Shown: positions 9,288 through 17,862, counted from the stretch's first letter. The stretch is DNA of 62,470 bases from Rhodospirillaceae bacterium (GCA_002724635.1 PBPM01000105.1:1-62470), one strand, 5' to 3'. Notes: generated by a model not told the origin, from the letters alone. Numbers and translations: made by a program.

Positions 9288-10364
9288 TTATTGACCGTCC
9301 GCCTCCACCAGGTCCCACGCACGGATCGAAAGCTGTCGAGTCAGGTCCCGGCGCAGCAGGGCCTCTGGCGAGGATGCGTTACCCTGTAGCCCGCGGTAGT
9401 AAACGCCTTGGATGATCGCCGCGAGCCGAAACAGCGACAAGACCAAGTAGAAGTTCCAGTTCTCGATCCCGTCACGACCAGTCGCCCGGCAATAGGCATC
9501 GACATAGTCGGTCTCCGACGGAATGCCCGGAGTGGTCGCATCGAGCCCGCGCATATCACCGAAGGATTTCTCGGGCCAGTGATAAGGAAGGCAGTTGTAC
9601 GCGAGATCGGACAGGGGGTGGCCCAGCGTCGAGAGTTCCCAGTCGAGGACGGCGATCACCTTCGGTTTGTCATGGGCGGCGATCAGGTTCTCAAGTCGGA
9701 AGTCCCCGTGAACGATGGTGGTCTCGTTGTCGTCGGGCATGTTTTCGGGCAGCCAGACCATTAGCCGGTCCATCTCGGGCAACTCGTCGGTCTTCGAGGC
9801 CTCGTATTGCTTCGACCAGCGCGCGACTTGGCGGCCCATATAGCCGCCGACCCGGCCATAGTCGCCGAGGCCGGCCGCCTTGAAGTCCACTTGGTGCAGG
9901 GCGGCGAGGGTCTCGATCATCGAATCGTAGATCGCTGCGCGTTCGCTTTCCGGTAGTTCGGGCAGGGACGGGTCGTGGAACACGCGCCCGTCGGCGTGGT
10001 CCATAAGGAAGAACTCGGTGCCGACGATGGACGTTTCCTCGCAGAGTGCAAGCGTACGTACGACGGGCACGGCGGTGTCGGCTAACGCCGAGGTGATCCG
10101 GTACTCCCGGTCGACCGCATGAGCCGAGGGCAGCAACTCGCCCGGCGGCTTCTTGCGCAGGACGTAGCGCCGGCCGCCCGCATCGGTCAGGAGGAAGGTC
10201 GGATTCGACATGCCGCCCTGGAACTGGGCGATCTCCAGCGGGCCCTCGAATCCCTCAATATTGCCCGCAATCCAGGCGACGAGCGCTGTGTCGTCGAAAC
10301 GGTGCTGCTCCAGAACTGGGACGACGTGGTCGGTGCGGGAAAATGTGCGATCTATGGCGCTCAT
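9288..10364 (-). CDS. APH-like phosphotransferase (ACAD10/11- or LvaA-type kinase)
   Basis: A 358-residue protein kinase-like/aminoglycoside-phosphotransferase fold enzyme. The N-terminal lobe contains the YVLRKKPPGELLPSAHAV segment with the ATP-binding Lys. The catalytic loop is HGDFRLENL (His about 219), followed by the metal-binding VLDWELSTLGHPLSDLAY. These features mark the subgroup usually annotated 'phosphotransferase family protein' beside acyl-CoA dehydrogenases; it is not an antibiotic resistance gene. In ACAD10/11 the same kinase domain is fused to an ACAD domain and phosphorylates 4-hydroxyacyl-CoA; in the lva pathway LvaA does this. It follows the MaoC gene at 10361 with a 4-bp overlap, so both belong to one leftward operon. 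Confidence 0.88.
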   Translation of the reverse strand: MSAIDRTFSRTDHVVPVLEQHRFDDTALVAWIAGNIEGFEGPLEIAQFQGGMSNPTFLLTDAGGRRYVLRKKPPGELLPSAHAVDREYRITSALADTAVPVVRTLALCEETSIVGTEFFLMDHADGRVFHDPSLPELPESERAAIYDSMIETLAALHQVDFKAAGLGDYGRVGGYMGRQVARWSKQYEASKTDELPEMDRLMVWLPENMPDDNETTIVHGDFRLENLIAAHDKPKVIAVLDWELSTLGHPLSDLAYNCLPYHWPEKSFGDMRGLDATTPGIPSETDYVDAYCRATGRDGIENWNFYLVLSLFRLAAIIQGVYYRGLQGNASSPEALLRRDLTRQLSIRAWDLVEADGQ

Positions 10365-10840
10365 GTGCTTGCCCCGATAGGCTCGGGGTAGAGCAGGCGT
10401 ACGGTCTGGGCGATGGCGGCGGGGCGTTCGCTGCTTTCGAGCTCAATGACAGAGTCGAGGACGAGGTGCACGCTGCCGTCGGGGCGTTTTTCAGCGCTCG
10501 CCAAGGACTGGCGCAGGCGGACCCGCGAATTCACTGGCACCATGGCGGTGAACCGTACCTTGTTGAGCCCGTAGTTGATGGTGTGGGCGAGGTTATCGAC
10601 CGCGAAGAAGGGATAGCTCAGCCCCGGGATCAGGGAAAGGACGAGGAAGCCGTGGGCGATGGTCGTGCCGGTCGGCATCTCGTTTGCGGCGCGCTCTGGA
10701 TCAACATGCAGCCACTGGTGGTCGTTTGTAACCTCTGCGAAGGCGTCGATCTGTGCCTGGTCGATGGTGACCCAGCCGCTGACGCCGAGTTCTTGGCCCA
10801 CCTTGTCTAGAAACTCGTCGGGATGTCCGTAGTGAGACAA
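10361..10840 (-). CDS. MaoC-like (R)-specific enoyl-CoA hydratase, copy 2
   Basis: A 159-residue single hot-dog-fold hydratase. Catalytic pattern FAEVTNDHQWLHVD and the following TIAHGFLVLSLI are intact. It shares long identical blocks with the protein encoded at 8697, including NYGLNKVRFTAMVP, and ends with a short C-terminal extension not present there. It starts at 10840 and its stop overlaps the start of the kinase gene (ATGA arrangement). The two are therefore probably translated together, which ties the hydratase to the kinase/ACAD chemistry. It diverges from the multifunctional enzyme gene at 10973. The reaction is presumably enoyl-CoA hydration; a dehydration direction is also possible. 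Confidence 0.87.
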   Translation of the reverse strand: MSHYGHPDEFLDKVGQELGVSGWVTIDQAQIDAFAEVTNDHQWLHVDPERAANEMPTGTTIAHGFLVLSLIPGLSYPFFAVDNLAHTINYGLNKVRFTAMVPVNSRVRLRQSLASAEKRPDGSVHLVLDSVIELESSERPAAIAQTVRLLYPEPIGAST

Positions 10841-10972
10841 TTTCTGTACTCCGTTTGACCGTTCAATTGACCGGGGGGTCGGCCCTGCGCATCATGGCCG
10901 CGCGTGGCTAATATTCTAGAGCCATGGAAGAGGTTTTGCATATGTGCAGGTACGATCCCGGGGGGAGCGGAG

Positions 10973-13066
10973 ATGAACGAAATTGTCGGCTATGAGATCG
11001 AGGGGCGGGTGGCCGTTCTGACGATCGACAACCCGCCGGTGAACGCGCTGGGGCATGCGGTGCGCGAGGGGATTGTCACCCGGGTGGAGCAGGCGGTAGC
11101 CGACGACGGGGTCGATGCTATCGTTCTGATCGGCGCCGGGCGGACGTTCCCGGCCGGCGCGGACATCCGCGAGTTCGACCAGCCCGCCCGGGAGCCGCAT
11201 CTGTTGGTGGTAGTCGATCGCATGGACACCATCGAGAAGGCGGTCGTTGCGGCGATCCACGGGACCGCGCTCGGCGGCGGGCTTGAGCTGGCGCTCGGCT
11301 GTCATTTTCGGGTCGCGTCGCCCGATGCCCGGGTGGGCCTGCCCGAAGTCAATCTCGGCATCTTCCCCGGCGCCGCGGGGACCCAGCGGCTGCCGCGCGT
11401 GGCGGGGCTCGACAATGCGCTGGAGATGATCGTCTCCGGCAAGCCCGTCGGGGCGGTGACAGCACACGATTACGGGATTGTGGATGCCATTGTTGAAGGT
11501 GATCTGCGGCCCGGCGCGTTGGCCTTTGCGCAGAAAATCATCGCGGACGGCACGCCGCGCCGCATCTCCAGCGAACCGCGCGACGGGATCGGCGCTCCCG
11601 AGGCACATGCTGAAACCATCGATAGATATCGCGACCTTGCCAACCGGCGCTTCCGGGGGCAGGAATCGCCCCATCAGGCGATCGAGAGCGTCGTCGACGG
11701 GCTGCGCATGCCTTATGACGAGGCCGTGGCCGCCGATCGCGTCCGGTTCGAGGCGTGCAAGACCAGCAGCCAGTCGGCGGCGCTTCGCTACGCCTTTTTC
11801 GCCGAGCGCGAGGCGGCGAAGATCCCGGACATCGGCAAGGATGTGGCCCCGCGCGCAGTAAAAAGCGCCGGCGTGATCGGCGCGGGCACCATGGGGCGGG
11901 GCATCGCCATCAGTCTGGCGGATTCTGGCCTGCCGGTAACCGTCGTGGAGACGGGGCAGGAGGCGCTGGACGCCGGCATGGCAGAGCTTGCGAAGCTTTA
12001 CGAGGCCATGGTCTCGCGCGGGCGGATCGATGAGGCGACGAAGGCCGAGCGCCTCGCCCGCATCACGGGGGCGATCGATTATGGTGTGCTGGGCGAGGCG
12101 GACCTGGTGATCGAGGCGGCGTTCGAGGATCTCGACGTTAAGAAAGACATCTTCCAGACGCTCGACGGGGTGGCGAAGCCGGGCGCAGTCCTCGCCACTA
12201 ATACCTCCTACATGGACATCGACGCTATCGCGACGGCCACGTCGCGGCCGCGGGACGTTATAGGCCTGCACTATTTCGTGCCCGCGAACGTCATGCGCCT
12301 GCTCGAGGTGGTACGGGGTGACGAGAGTGCACCCGACGCAATAGCGACGGGCATGGCGCTGGCGAGGCGTACCAACAAGGTGGGCGTGCTCGCGGGCGTG
12401 TGCCATGGCTTCATCGCCAACCGGTCGCGTCTGCCGCTCGTGCGCGAAGCTACGTTTCTGATCGAGGAGGGTGCTTCTCCGGCCCAAGTGGACAAGGTAC
12501 TGACCGACCTCGGTATGCCGCTCGGTCCGCTCGCCGTCAGCGACCTTTCGGGCCTCGATGTGAGCTGGCGCATGCGCCAGTCGCTTGCTGCCGACCGTGA
12601 TCCGGAGGCGCGTTACATGCACCTGGCCGACCGGATGTGCGAGCTCGGGCGGTTCGGCATCAAGGCGGGCCGGGGCTGGTACGCCTACGAGGAGGGCGGG
12701 CGCCATCCTCAGCCGGACGAGGAGGTCGAGGCGATTGCGGCGGCAGTGGCCGGGGAGCAGGGTATCGAACGGCGCGAGATTTCCGACGACGAAATCCGTG
12801 CGCGTTGCCTCTATGCCGCGATCAACGAGGGGGCAAAGATTCTCGAGGAGGGGGTGGCCGCCCGGGCGAGCGATATCGACGTGATGTGGCTCTACGGCTT
12901 CGGGTTCCCGCGCTGGCGCGGCGGCATCATGTTCATCGCCGACGAGATCGGGCTCCCCGAAATCCTGAGCCAGTTGCGGGCTTTCGAGGCGGTACACGGT
13001 AAGCTCTGGAACCCGTCGCCATTGCTGGAGCGGCTCGCGGCCGACGGTGGCAGCTTCACCCGCTAG
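10973..13066 (+). CDS. Bifunctional enoyl-CoA hydratase / 3-hydroxyacyl-CoA dehydrogenase (copy 2)
   Basis: A 697-residue fusion with a crotonase domain (about 5-195) and an NAD-dependent 3-hydroxyacyl-CoA dehydrogenase (about 295-690). Both crotonase glutamates are present in GGGLELALG (about 102) and GLPEVNLG (about 122). The Rossmann motif GAGTMGRG lies near 303 and the catalytic-His motif LHYFVPANVM near 431. The ATG at 10973 follows a strong GGGGGAGCGGAG site; a longer frame from 10904 lacks homology in its extra residues. It is a clear paralogue of the protein at 1361, with the same PPVNAL, AIHG and FGFPRWRGG-type blocks. It may serve the adipyl-CoA-like products of the box pathway nearby, but substrate choice is inference. 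Confidence 0.9.
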   Translation: MNEIVGYEIEGRVAVLTIDNPPVNALGHAVREGIVTRVEQAVADDGVDAIVLIGAGRTFPAGADIREFDQPAREPHLLVVVDRMDTIEKAVVAAIHGTALGGGLELALGCHFRVASPDARVGLPEVNLGIFPGAAGTQRLPRVAGLDNALEMIVSGKPVGAVTAHDYGIVDAIVEGDLRPGALAFAQKIIADGTPRRISSEPRDGIGAPEAHAETIDRYRDLANRRFRGQESPHQAIESVVDGLRMPYDEAVAADRVRFEACKTSSQSAALRYAFFAEREAAKIPDIGKDVAPRAVKSAGVIGAGTMGRGIAISLADSGLPVTVVETGQEALDAGMAELAKLYEAMVSRGRIDEATKAERLARITGAIDYGVLGEADLVIEAAFEDLDVKKDIFQTLDGVAKPGAVLATNTSYMDIDAIATATSRPRDVIGLHYFVPANVMRLLEVVRGDESAPDAIATGMALARRTNKVGVLAGVCHGFIANRSRLPLVREATFLIEEGASPAQVDKVLTDLGMPLGPLAVSDLSGLDVSWRMRQSLAADRDPEARYMHLADRMCELGRFGIKAGRGWYAYEEGGRHPQPDEEVEAIAAAVAGEQGIERREISDDEIRARCLYAAINEGAKILEEGVAARASDIDVMWLYGFGFPRWRGGIMFIADEIGLPEILSQLRAFEAVHGKLWNPSPLLERLAADGGSFTR

Positions 13067-13193
13067 GCGGCACCTGCAACCTGACCGCGCCAACGTGATT
13101 TCGGGTTTCCCCCGAAAGGCGGACGTTCTTGGTGCTTTTCAATGTGCGGGCGATATGGTCCCATAGGTAAAACCATTTAGGGAGGAGCTGAAA

Positions 13194-14366
13194 ATGCTCA
13201 AGAAGATGCTTGGAACGGCTGCGGTCCTGACGCTCATGGCGTCGCCCGCCGCCGCGGATATCAAGATCGGGTTCGTTACCACCCTGACCACGCCCGTGGC
13301 GGTGATCGGTAAGGACATGCGCGATGCGGTCGAGCTGGCGATGGAGCATATCGGCGGCAAGATGGCCGGCGAGGATGTGGAGATCATCTATGCTGACGAC
13401 GAGTTCAATTCCCAGAAGGGCAAGCAGGCGACCGAGCGGCTCGTGCTGCGCGACGATGTGGACATAGTCGCCGGATATATCTGGTCGAACGTCCTGCTCG
13501 CCTCCGCGCCAGTGGTGCTCAACGCGAACAAGATCCTGATCAGCGCCAATGCGGGTCCGTCGCCGCTAGCCGGCGCCCAGTGCAACGCGAACTTCTTCAA
13601 TATCGCGTGGCAGAACGATCAGACGCCGATGGCGCTGGGCGAGCTGCTGAACCAGCAGGGGGTCGATTCCCTCTACCTGGTCGCGCCGAACTATGCTGCT
13701 GGCCAGAATATGGTCGCGGGCGTCGAGCGCACCTTTAAGGGCAAAGTCGTTGGCAAGGACATGACAGTGTGGCCGTCCCAGCGCGACTGGTCGGCCGAGC
13801 TGTCCAAGGTCAAGGCGGCGAAGCCCGACGGGGTCTTCACCTTTTACCCGGGCCCGGCCGGACCGGCCTTCATCAAGCAGTACCAGCAGGCCGGCCTCGA
13901 GGGCCAAGTGCCGCTCTACTCGGTCTACACGCTCGACTCGATCAGCCTGCCGTTGTTTCAGAAGGCGGGCATGGAGACTGTGCTTGGCACTAAGATGACC
14001 CAGTTCTGGGCACCCGATCTCGATAATGCCGTGAACAAAAAGTTCGTCGCCGACTTCCGCAAGAAGTATGGGCGTTACCCGTCCTTCTATGCGGCCCAGA
14101 GCTATGACGCGATCATGTTCATCAAGTCCGGCGTTGAGGCCATGAGCGGCGACATTGGCAACATCGACGGCATGCGCGCCGCGCTCAAGAAGGCGGACTT
14201 CGATTCGATCCGGGGTGACTTCAGCTTCGGGAACAATCACTTCCCGATCCAGAACTTCTACGAGCGCACCGTGGTCAAGGATGCCGATGGCAACTGGACC
14301 ACGGCTGTGGGCCGTGCGGTGCTGAAGGATCATCAGGATCCGTATGCTAGCCAGTGCAAGATGTAG
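13194..14366 (+). CDS. HAAT-family ABC transporter, periplasmic substrate-binding protein (system 1)
   Basis: A 390-residue Leu/Ile/Val-binding-protein-like receptor. The N-terminus is a textbook signal peptide (Lys-rich n-region, hydrophobic core, cleavage after ASPAAA), followed by DIKIGFVTTLTTPVAVIG, the usual start of a type I periplasmic binding fold. It should capture a small organic acid or amino acid and deliver it to the permeases encoded downstream. A GGGAGGAG ribosome-binding site precedes the ATG. It heads a complete five-gene set (13194-17827). Next to benzoyl-CoA pathway genes, such receptors are often for aromatic carboxylates, so benzoate or a related acid is a reasonable guess but is not shown by the sequence. 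Confidence 0.88.
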   Translation: MLKKMLGTAAVLTLMASPAAADIKIGFVTTLTTPVAVIGKDMRDAVELAMEHIGGKMAGEDVEIIYADDEFNSQKGKQATERLVLRDDVDIVAGYIWSNVLLASAPVVLNANKILISANAGPSPLAGAQCNANFFNIAWQNDQTPMALGELLNQQGVDSLYLVAPNYAAGQNMVAGVERTFKGKVVGKDMTVWPSQRDWSAELSKVKAAKPDGVFTFYPGPAGPAFIKQYQQAGLEGQVPLYSVYTLDSISLPLFQKAGMETVLGTKMTQFWAPDLDNAVNKKFVADFRKKYGRYPSFYAAQSYDAIMFIKSGVEAMSGDIGNIDGMRAALKKADFDSIRGDFSFGNNHFPIQNFYERTVVKDADGNWTTAVGRAVLKDHQDPYASQCKM

Positions 14367-14390
14367 GTGCGTGCCAAACTTGAACGTGTT

Positions 14391-14416
14391 AGCGGGGATG
14401 CCGGTGCATCCCCGCT
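14391..14416 (+). terminator. Stem-loop between binding protein and permease genes (attenuator or mRNA-stabilising hairpin)
   Basis: A perfect 11-bp inverted repeat (arms 14391-14401 and 14406-14416) with a 4-nt loop lies between the binding-protein stop and the first permease start. A T-rich run follows about 14 bases later (14430-14435). Such hairpins commonly raise the amount of binding protein relative to the membrane parts by partial termination or by blocking 3' decay. I see no such element in the second transporter operon. Confidence 0.6.
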
Positions 14417-14459
14417 TGCGTGTTTGCCTCTTTTTCTGCCGGACGACCGATAGCGCCCG

Positions 14460-15389
14460 ATGGACTATGTCCTCCTCACCGAACAGTTCTTGAACGGGTT
14501 TCAGCTCGGGATTATTCTGTTCCTGATGGCCGCCGGTCTGACGCTCGTCTTCGGCATCATGGACCTGGTGAACCTTGCCCACGGCTCGATGTTCATGATC
14601 GGCGCCTTCGTAGGTGGCACCATCACCTTGGTGACGGGGTCCTTCATCCTCGGCGTCATCCTGATGATCCCGGCCATGCTCGTGATTGGTATGATCGTCG
14701 AGATGACGACCCTGCGCACGCTCTATCCGCGTGACCATCTCGACCATGTTCTCGCCACCTTCGGCCTGATCCTGTTCTTCAACGAGGCGACGCGCCTCAT
14801 CTGGGGTCCGGAAGGCCTCGTCGTGCCGTTGCCCCAGTTCCTCGACGGCACGGTCGCGCTGGGCGCCGGGATCACCTATCCGGTCTACCGGATCGTCATC
14901 ATCGTGATCGGGCTTGCCGTTGCGCTGGGACTCTATGTTCTCGTCTCGCGTACCCGGATCGGCATGCTAATCCGCGCGGGTGCGTCGAACCGCACCGTGG
15001 CCGGTGCGCTGGGCGTGAACATCCCGCTGCTGTTCTCGATCGTCTTCGGGATCGGCGCGGTGCTGGCGGGCCTGGCTGGGCTGATCATCACGCCCATCAC
15101 CGCGGCTCAGATCGGCATGGGTGAGGACGTGCTGATCCTCGCCTTCGTGGTGATCGTTATCGGCGGCATTGGCTCGATCCGGGGCGCCTTCATCGCTTCC
15201 ATAGTGACCGGCATCATCGACACCATGGGCCGCTCGTTCCTCGACGTATTCCTGCTTCTGTTCCTGCCCGAGAATGCGGCCGAGTCCGCCGGCCCGGCGC
15301 TGTCGTCCATGCTAATCTACGTGCTGATGGCCGCGATCCTGTTCTTCCGGCCCCAGGGGCTGTTCCCACCCAAGGGCGCGGGAGGGTAG
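14460..15389 (+). CDS. HAAT ABC transporter permease, LivH type (system 1)
   Basis: A 309-residue, strongly hydrophobic protein with about eight membrane helices. The early LTLVFGIMDLVNLAHGSMFM motif (about residues 23-42) and the later IGGIGSIRGAFIAS loop, which contacts the ATPase, are the marks of the LivH-type permease. It forms half of the membrane channel for the substrate brought by the protein encoded at 13194. It is followed 2 bp later by the LivM-type permease, so the operon order is receptor, LivH, LivM, LivG, LivF. The length is normal and nothing looks damaged. Confidence 0.9.
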   Translation: MDYVLLTEQFLNGFQLGIILFLMAAGLTLVFGIMDLVNLAHGSMFMIGAFVGGTITLVTGSFILGVILMIPAMLVIGMIVEMTTLRTLYPRDHLDHVLATFGLILFFNEATRLIWGPEGLVVPLPQFLDGTVALGAGITYPVYRIVIIVIGLAVALGLYVLVSRTRIGMLIRAGASNRTVAGALGVNIPLLFSIVFGIGAVLAGLAGLIITPITAAQIGMGEDVLILAFVVIVIGGIGSIRGAFIASIVTGIIDTMGRSFLDVFLLLFLPENAAESAGPALSSMLIYVLMAAILFFRPQGLFPPKGAGG

Positions 15390-15391
15390 CA

Positions 15392-16345
15392 ATGATAGAT
15401 CTGCGCAACCCCGCGAGCATCCTGACCGTCATCGTGATCGGCCTTTGTGCAGTGGTGCCCTTCCTCGCACCTTCGCTGGGCGAGCCCTTCTACGTAATTG
15501 TCTTCGCCCGCATTATGATCTGGGCCATCGCCGCGGTGAGCCTCAACCTGATAATGGGCTATGGCGGCATGATCAGTTTCGGCCACGCGGTTTATCTTGG
15601 GATCGGTGGCTATACCATCGGCATCCTCACCTTCCACGGCGTCAACAACGCCTGGATTCAGTGGCCGCTCGGGATCGGCATCTGCGCCGTCATCTCACTG
15701 ATCTTCGGTGCTATTAGCCTGCGCACCCGGGGCGTCTACTTCATCATGATCACGCTCGCGCTCGCTCAGATGATCTTCTTCCTGTCGGTCAGCGCCGAGC
15801 GCTACGGCAGCGACGACGGCCTCAACATCTTGGCGCGCAGCGACTTCGGGCTCTCCTTCTACAACCTGAATGACAAGCTCACGATGTACTACACGATCTT
15901 CGCGTTTCTGCTGGGAAGCGTGTTCACGAGCTGGCGGCTGATCCATTCGCGCTTCGGCGTGGTGATACGGGCGGCGAAATCCAACGATACCCGTGTTCAA
16001 GCGATCGGGGTCTCGACCTACCGCTATCGCCTGACGGCCTTCGTCATCGCGGGCGTTATGTGCGGCATCGCCGGCATGCTGCAGGCGAATCTGGAGAACT
16101 TCGTCTCGCCCGACATGATGAACTGGCCGCGCTCGGGGGAGCTGATCTTTATGGTGGTGCTGGGTGGCATGTCTACCCTGTTCGGGCCGGTGACGGGCGC
16201 ATTCGTCTTCCTGATGCTGTCGGAGATTCTCTCCACCTGGACCATCCACTGGCATATCATCTTCGGGCCTTTCCTAGTGCTGGTCGTGATTTTCGCGCGC
16301 GGCGGCATCGCCGGTCTGCTCTCCTCGAGGACGGCCCGTGAGTAG
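15392..16345 (+). CDS. HAAT ABC transporter permease, LivM type (system 1)
   Basis: A 317-residue hydrophobic permease. The LNLIMGYGGMISFGHAVYLG segment near residue 50 and the EAA-like loop GGMSTLFGPVTGAFVF near residue 260 identify it as LivM. It pairs with the LivH-type protein just upstream to build the inner-membrane translocation path. GGAGGG before the ATG, overlapping the end of the previous gene, indicates coupled translation. Its 3' end overlaps the ATPase gene at 16338 by 8 bp. Confidence 0.9.
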   Translation: MIDLRNPASILTVIVIGLCAVVPFLAPSLGEPFYVIVFARIMIWAIAAVSLNLIMGYGGMISFGHAVYLGIGGYTIGILTFHGVNNAWIQWPLGIGICAVISLIFGAISLRTRGVYFIMITLALAQMIFFLSVSAERYGSDDGLNILARSDFGLSFYNLNDKLTMYYTIFAFLLGSVFTSWRLIHSRFGVVIRAAKSNDTRVQAIGVSTYRYRLTAFVIAGVMCGIAGMLQANLENFVSPDMMNWPRSGELIFMVVLGGMSTLFGPVTGAFVFLMLSEILSTWTIHWHIIFGPFLVLVVIFARGGIAGLLSSRTARE

Positions 16346-17126
16346 CCTCGCTCCCGATTCAAGAGAAGGTCCCGCCCTCGAGGCGCGCGCGCTGCGCAAA
16401 AGCTTCGGCGGGCTGGTGGCGATGGACAACCTCTCGCTCGAGGTCGCCTCCGGCGAAATCCACGCCGTGATCGGACCCAACGGCGCTGGTAAGACCACGT
16501 TCTTGAACCTTCTGTCGGGGATGCTTAAGCCTGACGCAGGCGATATCCGCTTGGACGGGCGGGACATCACGCGGCTCTCGGTCCCGGCGCGGGTGAAACA
16601 GGGTCTCGCGCGCTCCTTTCAGATCACCAGCATCTTCCGTGACTTCACGGTGCTCGAGAACGTCATGCTTTCGGTTCAGTCGGGTCAAGGGCACAGCTTC
16701 CGCTTCTGGAGCCCCGCGGCATCCGACAAGGGCCTGAGCGGGCCCGCGCGCGAACTGCTGCAGAAGGTAGGGCTCGGCGATCGGGTCGACGTGGTCGCCG
16801 GCAATCTCGCCCATGGCGAGCAGCGCCAGCTCGAGATCGCGATCTCGCTCGCGACTAACCCGAGCTTCCTGCTGCTTGACGAGCCCATGGCCGGCATGGG
16901 GCCGGAGGAGAGCCAGGGGATGATCGTATTTCTGAAGGCACTCAAGGGAGACTACACGATGCTCCTGATCGAGCACGACATGGACGCGGTCTTCGCGCTC
17001 GCTGACCGGATCACCGTGCTGGTCTATGGCAAGGCGATCGCCACGGGCACGCCCGACGAGATTCGCGGCAACGCCGCGGTCCGAGCTGCCTATCTGGGCG
17101 ACGACAGCAGCGAGGGGGCGGCCTGA
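16338..17126 (+). CDS. HAAT ABC transporter ATP-binding protein, LivG type (system 1)
   Basis: A 262-residue ABC ATPase located at the cytoplasmic face of the transporter. Walker A GPNGAGKTT lies near residue 49; the signature here is the LivG variant AHGEQRQLEIA; Walker B is LLLDEPMAGM; the switch His is in IEHDMD. It starts with a GTG at 16338, overlapping the LivM gene. The last base of its stop (17126) is the first base of the downstream LivF gene's ATG. This tight packing points to a single mRNA. It energises uptake together with the LivF-type partner. Confidence 0.9.
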   Translation: MSSLAPDSREGPALEARALRKSFGGLVAMDNLSLEVASGEIHAVIGPNGAGKTTFLNLLSGMLKPDAGDIRLDGRDITRLSVPARVKQGLARSFQITSIFRDFTVLENVMLSVQSGQGHSFRFWSPAASDKGLSGPARELLQKVGLGDRVDVVAGNLAHGEQRQLEIAISLATNPSFLLLDEPMAGMGPEESQGMIVFLKALKGDYTMLLIEHDMDAVFALADRITVLVYGKAIATGTPDEIRGNAAVRAAYLGDDSSEGAA

Positions 17127-17827
17127 TGCTCGAGCTGTGCGGCATCGAGGCGTCCTATGGCGAGAGCCAGGTACTGTTCGGGATGGACCTCACCGTGGGG
17201 GCGGGAGAGGTCGCGACGCTGCTGGGCCGCAACGGTATGGGCAAGACTACGACCGTACGTACGATCATGGGAATCATGCGTCCCCATGGCGGGCGAATTA
17301 TGTTCGACGGCGCCGGCATTCAGGGTCAGCCGTCCTACAAGGTGGCCCAGGCAGGCATAGGGCTGGTGCCCGAGGGACGGCAGATCTTTCCGAATCTGTC
17401 GGTACGCGAGAATCTCGTCGCTACCGCCCGCAAAAGGCAAGGGGGCGGCGAGAACTGGACCTTCGACAAGGTAATCGACCTATTCCCCGCGCTGGCGGTA
17501 CGGCTCGAGAGCGCGGGCAACCAGCTCTCGGGCGGCGAGCAGCAGATGCTGGCTGTTGGTCGCGCCCTGATGACCAACCCGCAGCTCCTGATCCTCGACG
17601 AGGCCACCGAGGGCCTCGCGCCGCTCATCAGGACGGAAATCTGGAACTGCCTCACCGAACTCAAGACCGCCCGTCAGTCCATATTGGTGATCGACAAGAA
17701 TGTGGACGCACTCGCCAAAATCGCCGACCGTCACCACATCGTCGAGAAGGGCCGCGTTGTCTGGACCGGCACGTCCGACGAGCTGGGCGCTGACTCAGAA
17801 CTTCAGGCGCGATATTTGGGGGTTTGA
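17126..17827 (+). CDS. HAAT ABC transporter ATP-binding protein, LivF type (system 1)
   Basis: A 233-residue ABC ATPase. Walker A GRNGMGKTT, signature LSGGEQQMLAVGRAL, Walker B LLILDEATEGLAP and an IDKNVD switch segment are all visible; GMGKTT and EATEGLAP are typical of LivF. Note that the switch position carries Lys-Asn (IDKN) instead of the usual Glu-Gln-Asn or Glu-His pattern, so hydrolysis control may be slightly altered. It ends the operon and converges with the hydrolase gene at 17863 with a gap of 35 bp. Confidence 0.9.
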   Translation: MLELCGIEASYGESQVLFGMDLTVGAGEVATLLGRNGMGKTTTVRTIMGIMRPHGGRIMFDGAGIQGQPSYKVAQAGIGLVPEGRQIFPNLSVRENLVATARKRQGGGENWTFDKVIDLFPALAVRLESAGNQLSGGEQQMLAVGRALMTNPQLLILDEATEGLAPLIRTEIWNCLTELKTARQSILVIDKNVDALAKIADRHHIVEKGRVVWTGTSDELGADSELQARYLGV

Positions 17828-17862
17828 TATCGCGCGCCCCGCCGGAAGACGCCTTGTCTCAC

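Noticed and set aside
9288-10364. Aminoglycoside resistance gene
   Set aside because: The APH-like fold is shared, but the motif set and the ACAD/MaoC neighbourhood fit the acyl-CoA-associated kinase subgroup.
10916-13093. Very long reverse-strand open frame opposite the second hydratase/dehydrogenase gene
   Set aside because: Composition is Arg/His-rich with no motif; it is the antisense of a strongly supported gene, a common effect of high GC.
13566-14747. Long reverse-strand frame opposite the binding-protein gene
   Set aside because: It is antisense to a clear signal-peptide protein and crosses into the next gene; His/Glu/Asp-rich with no fold motif.
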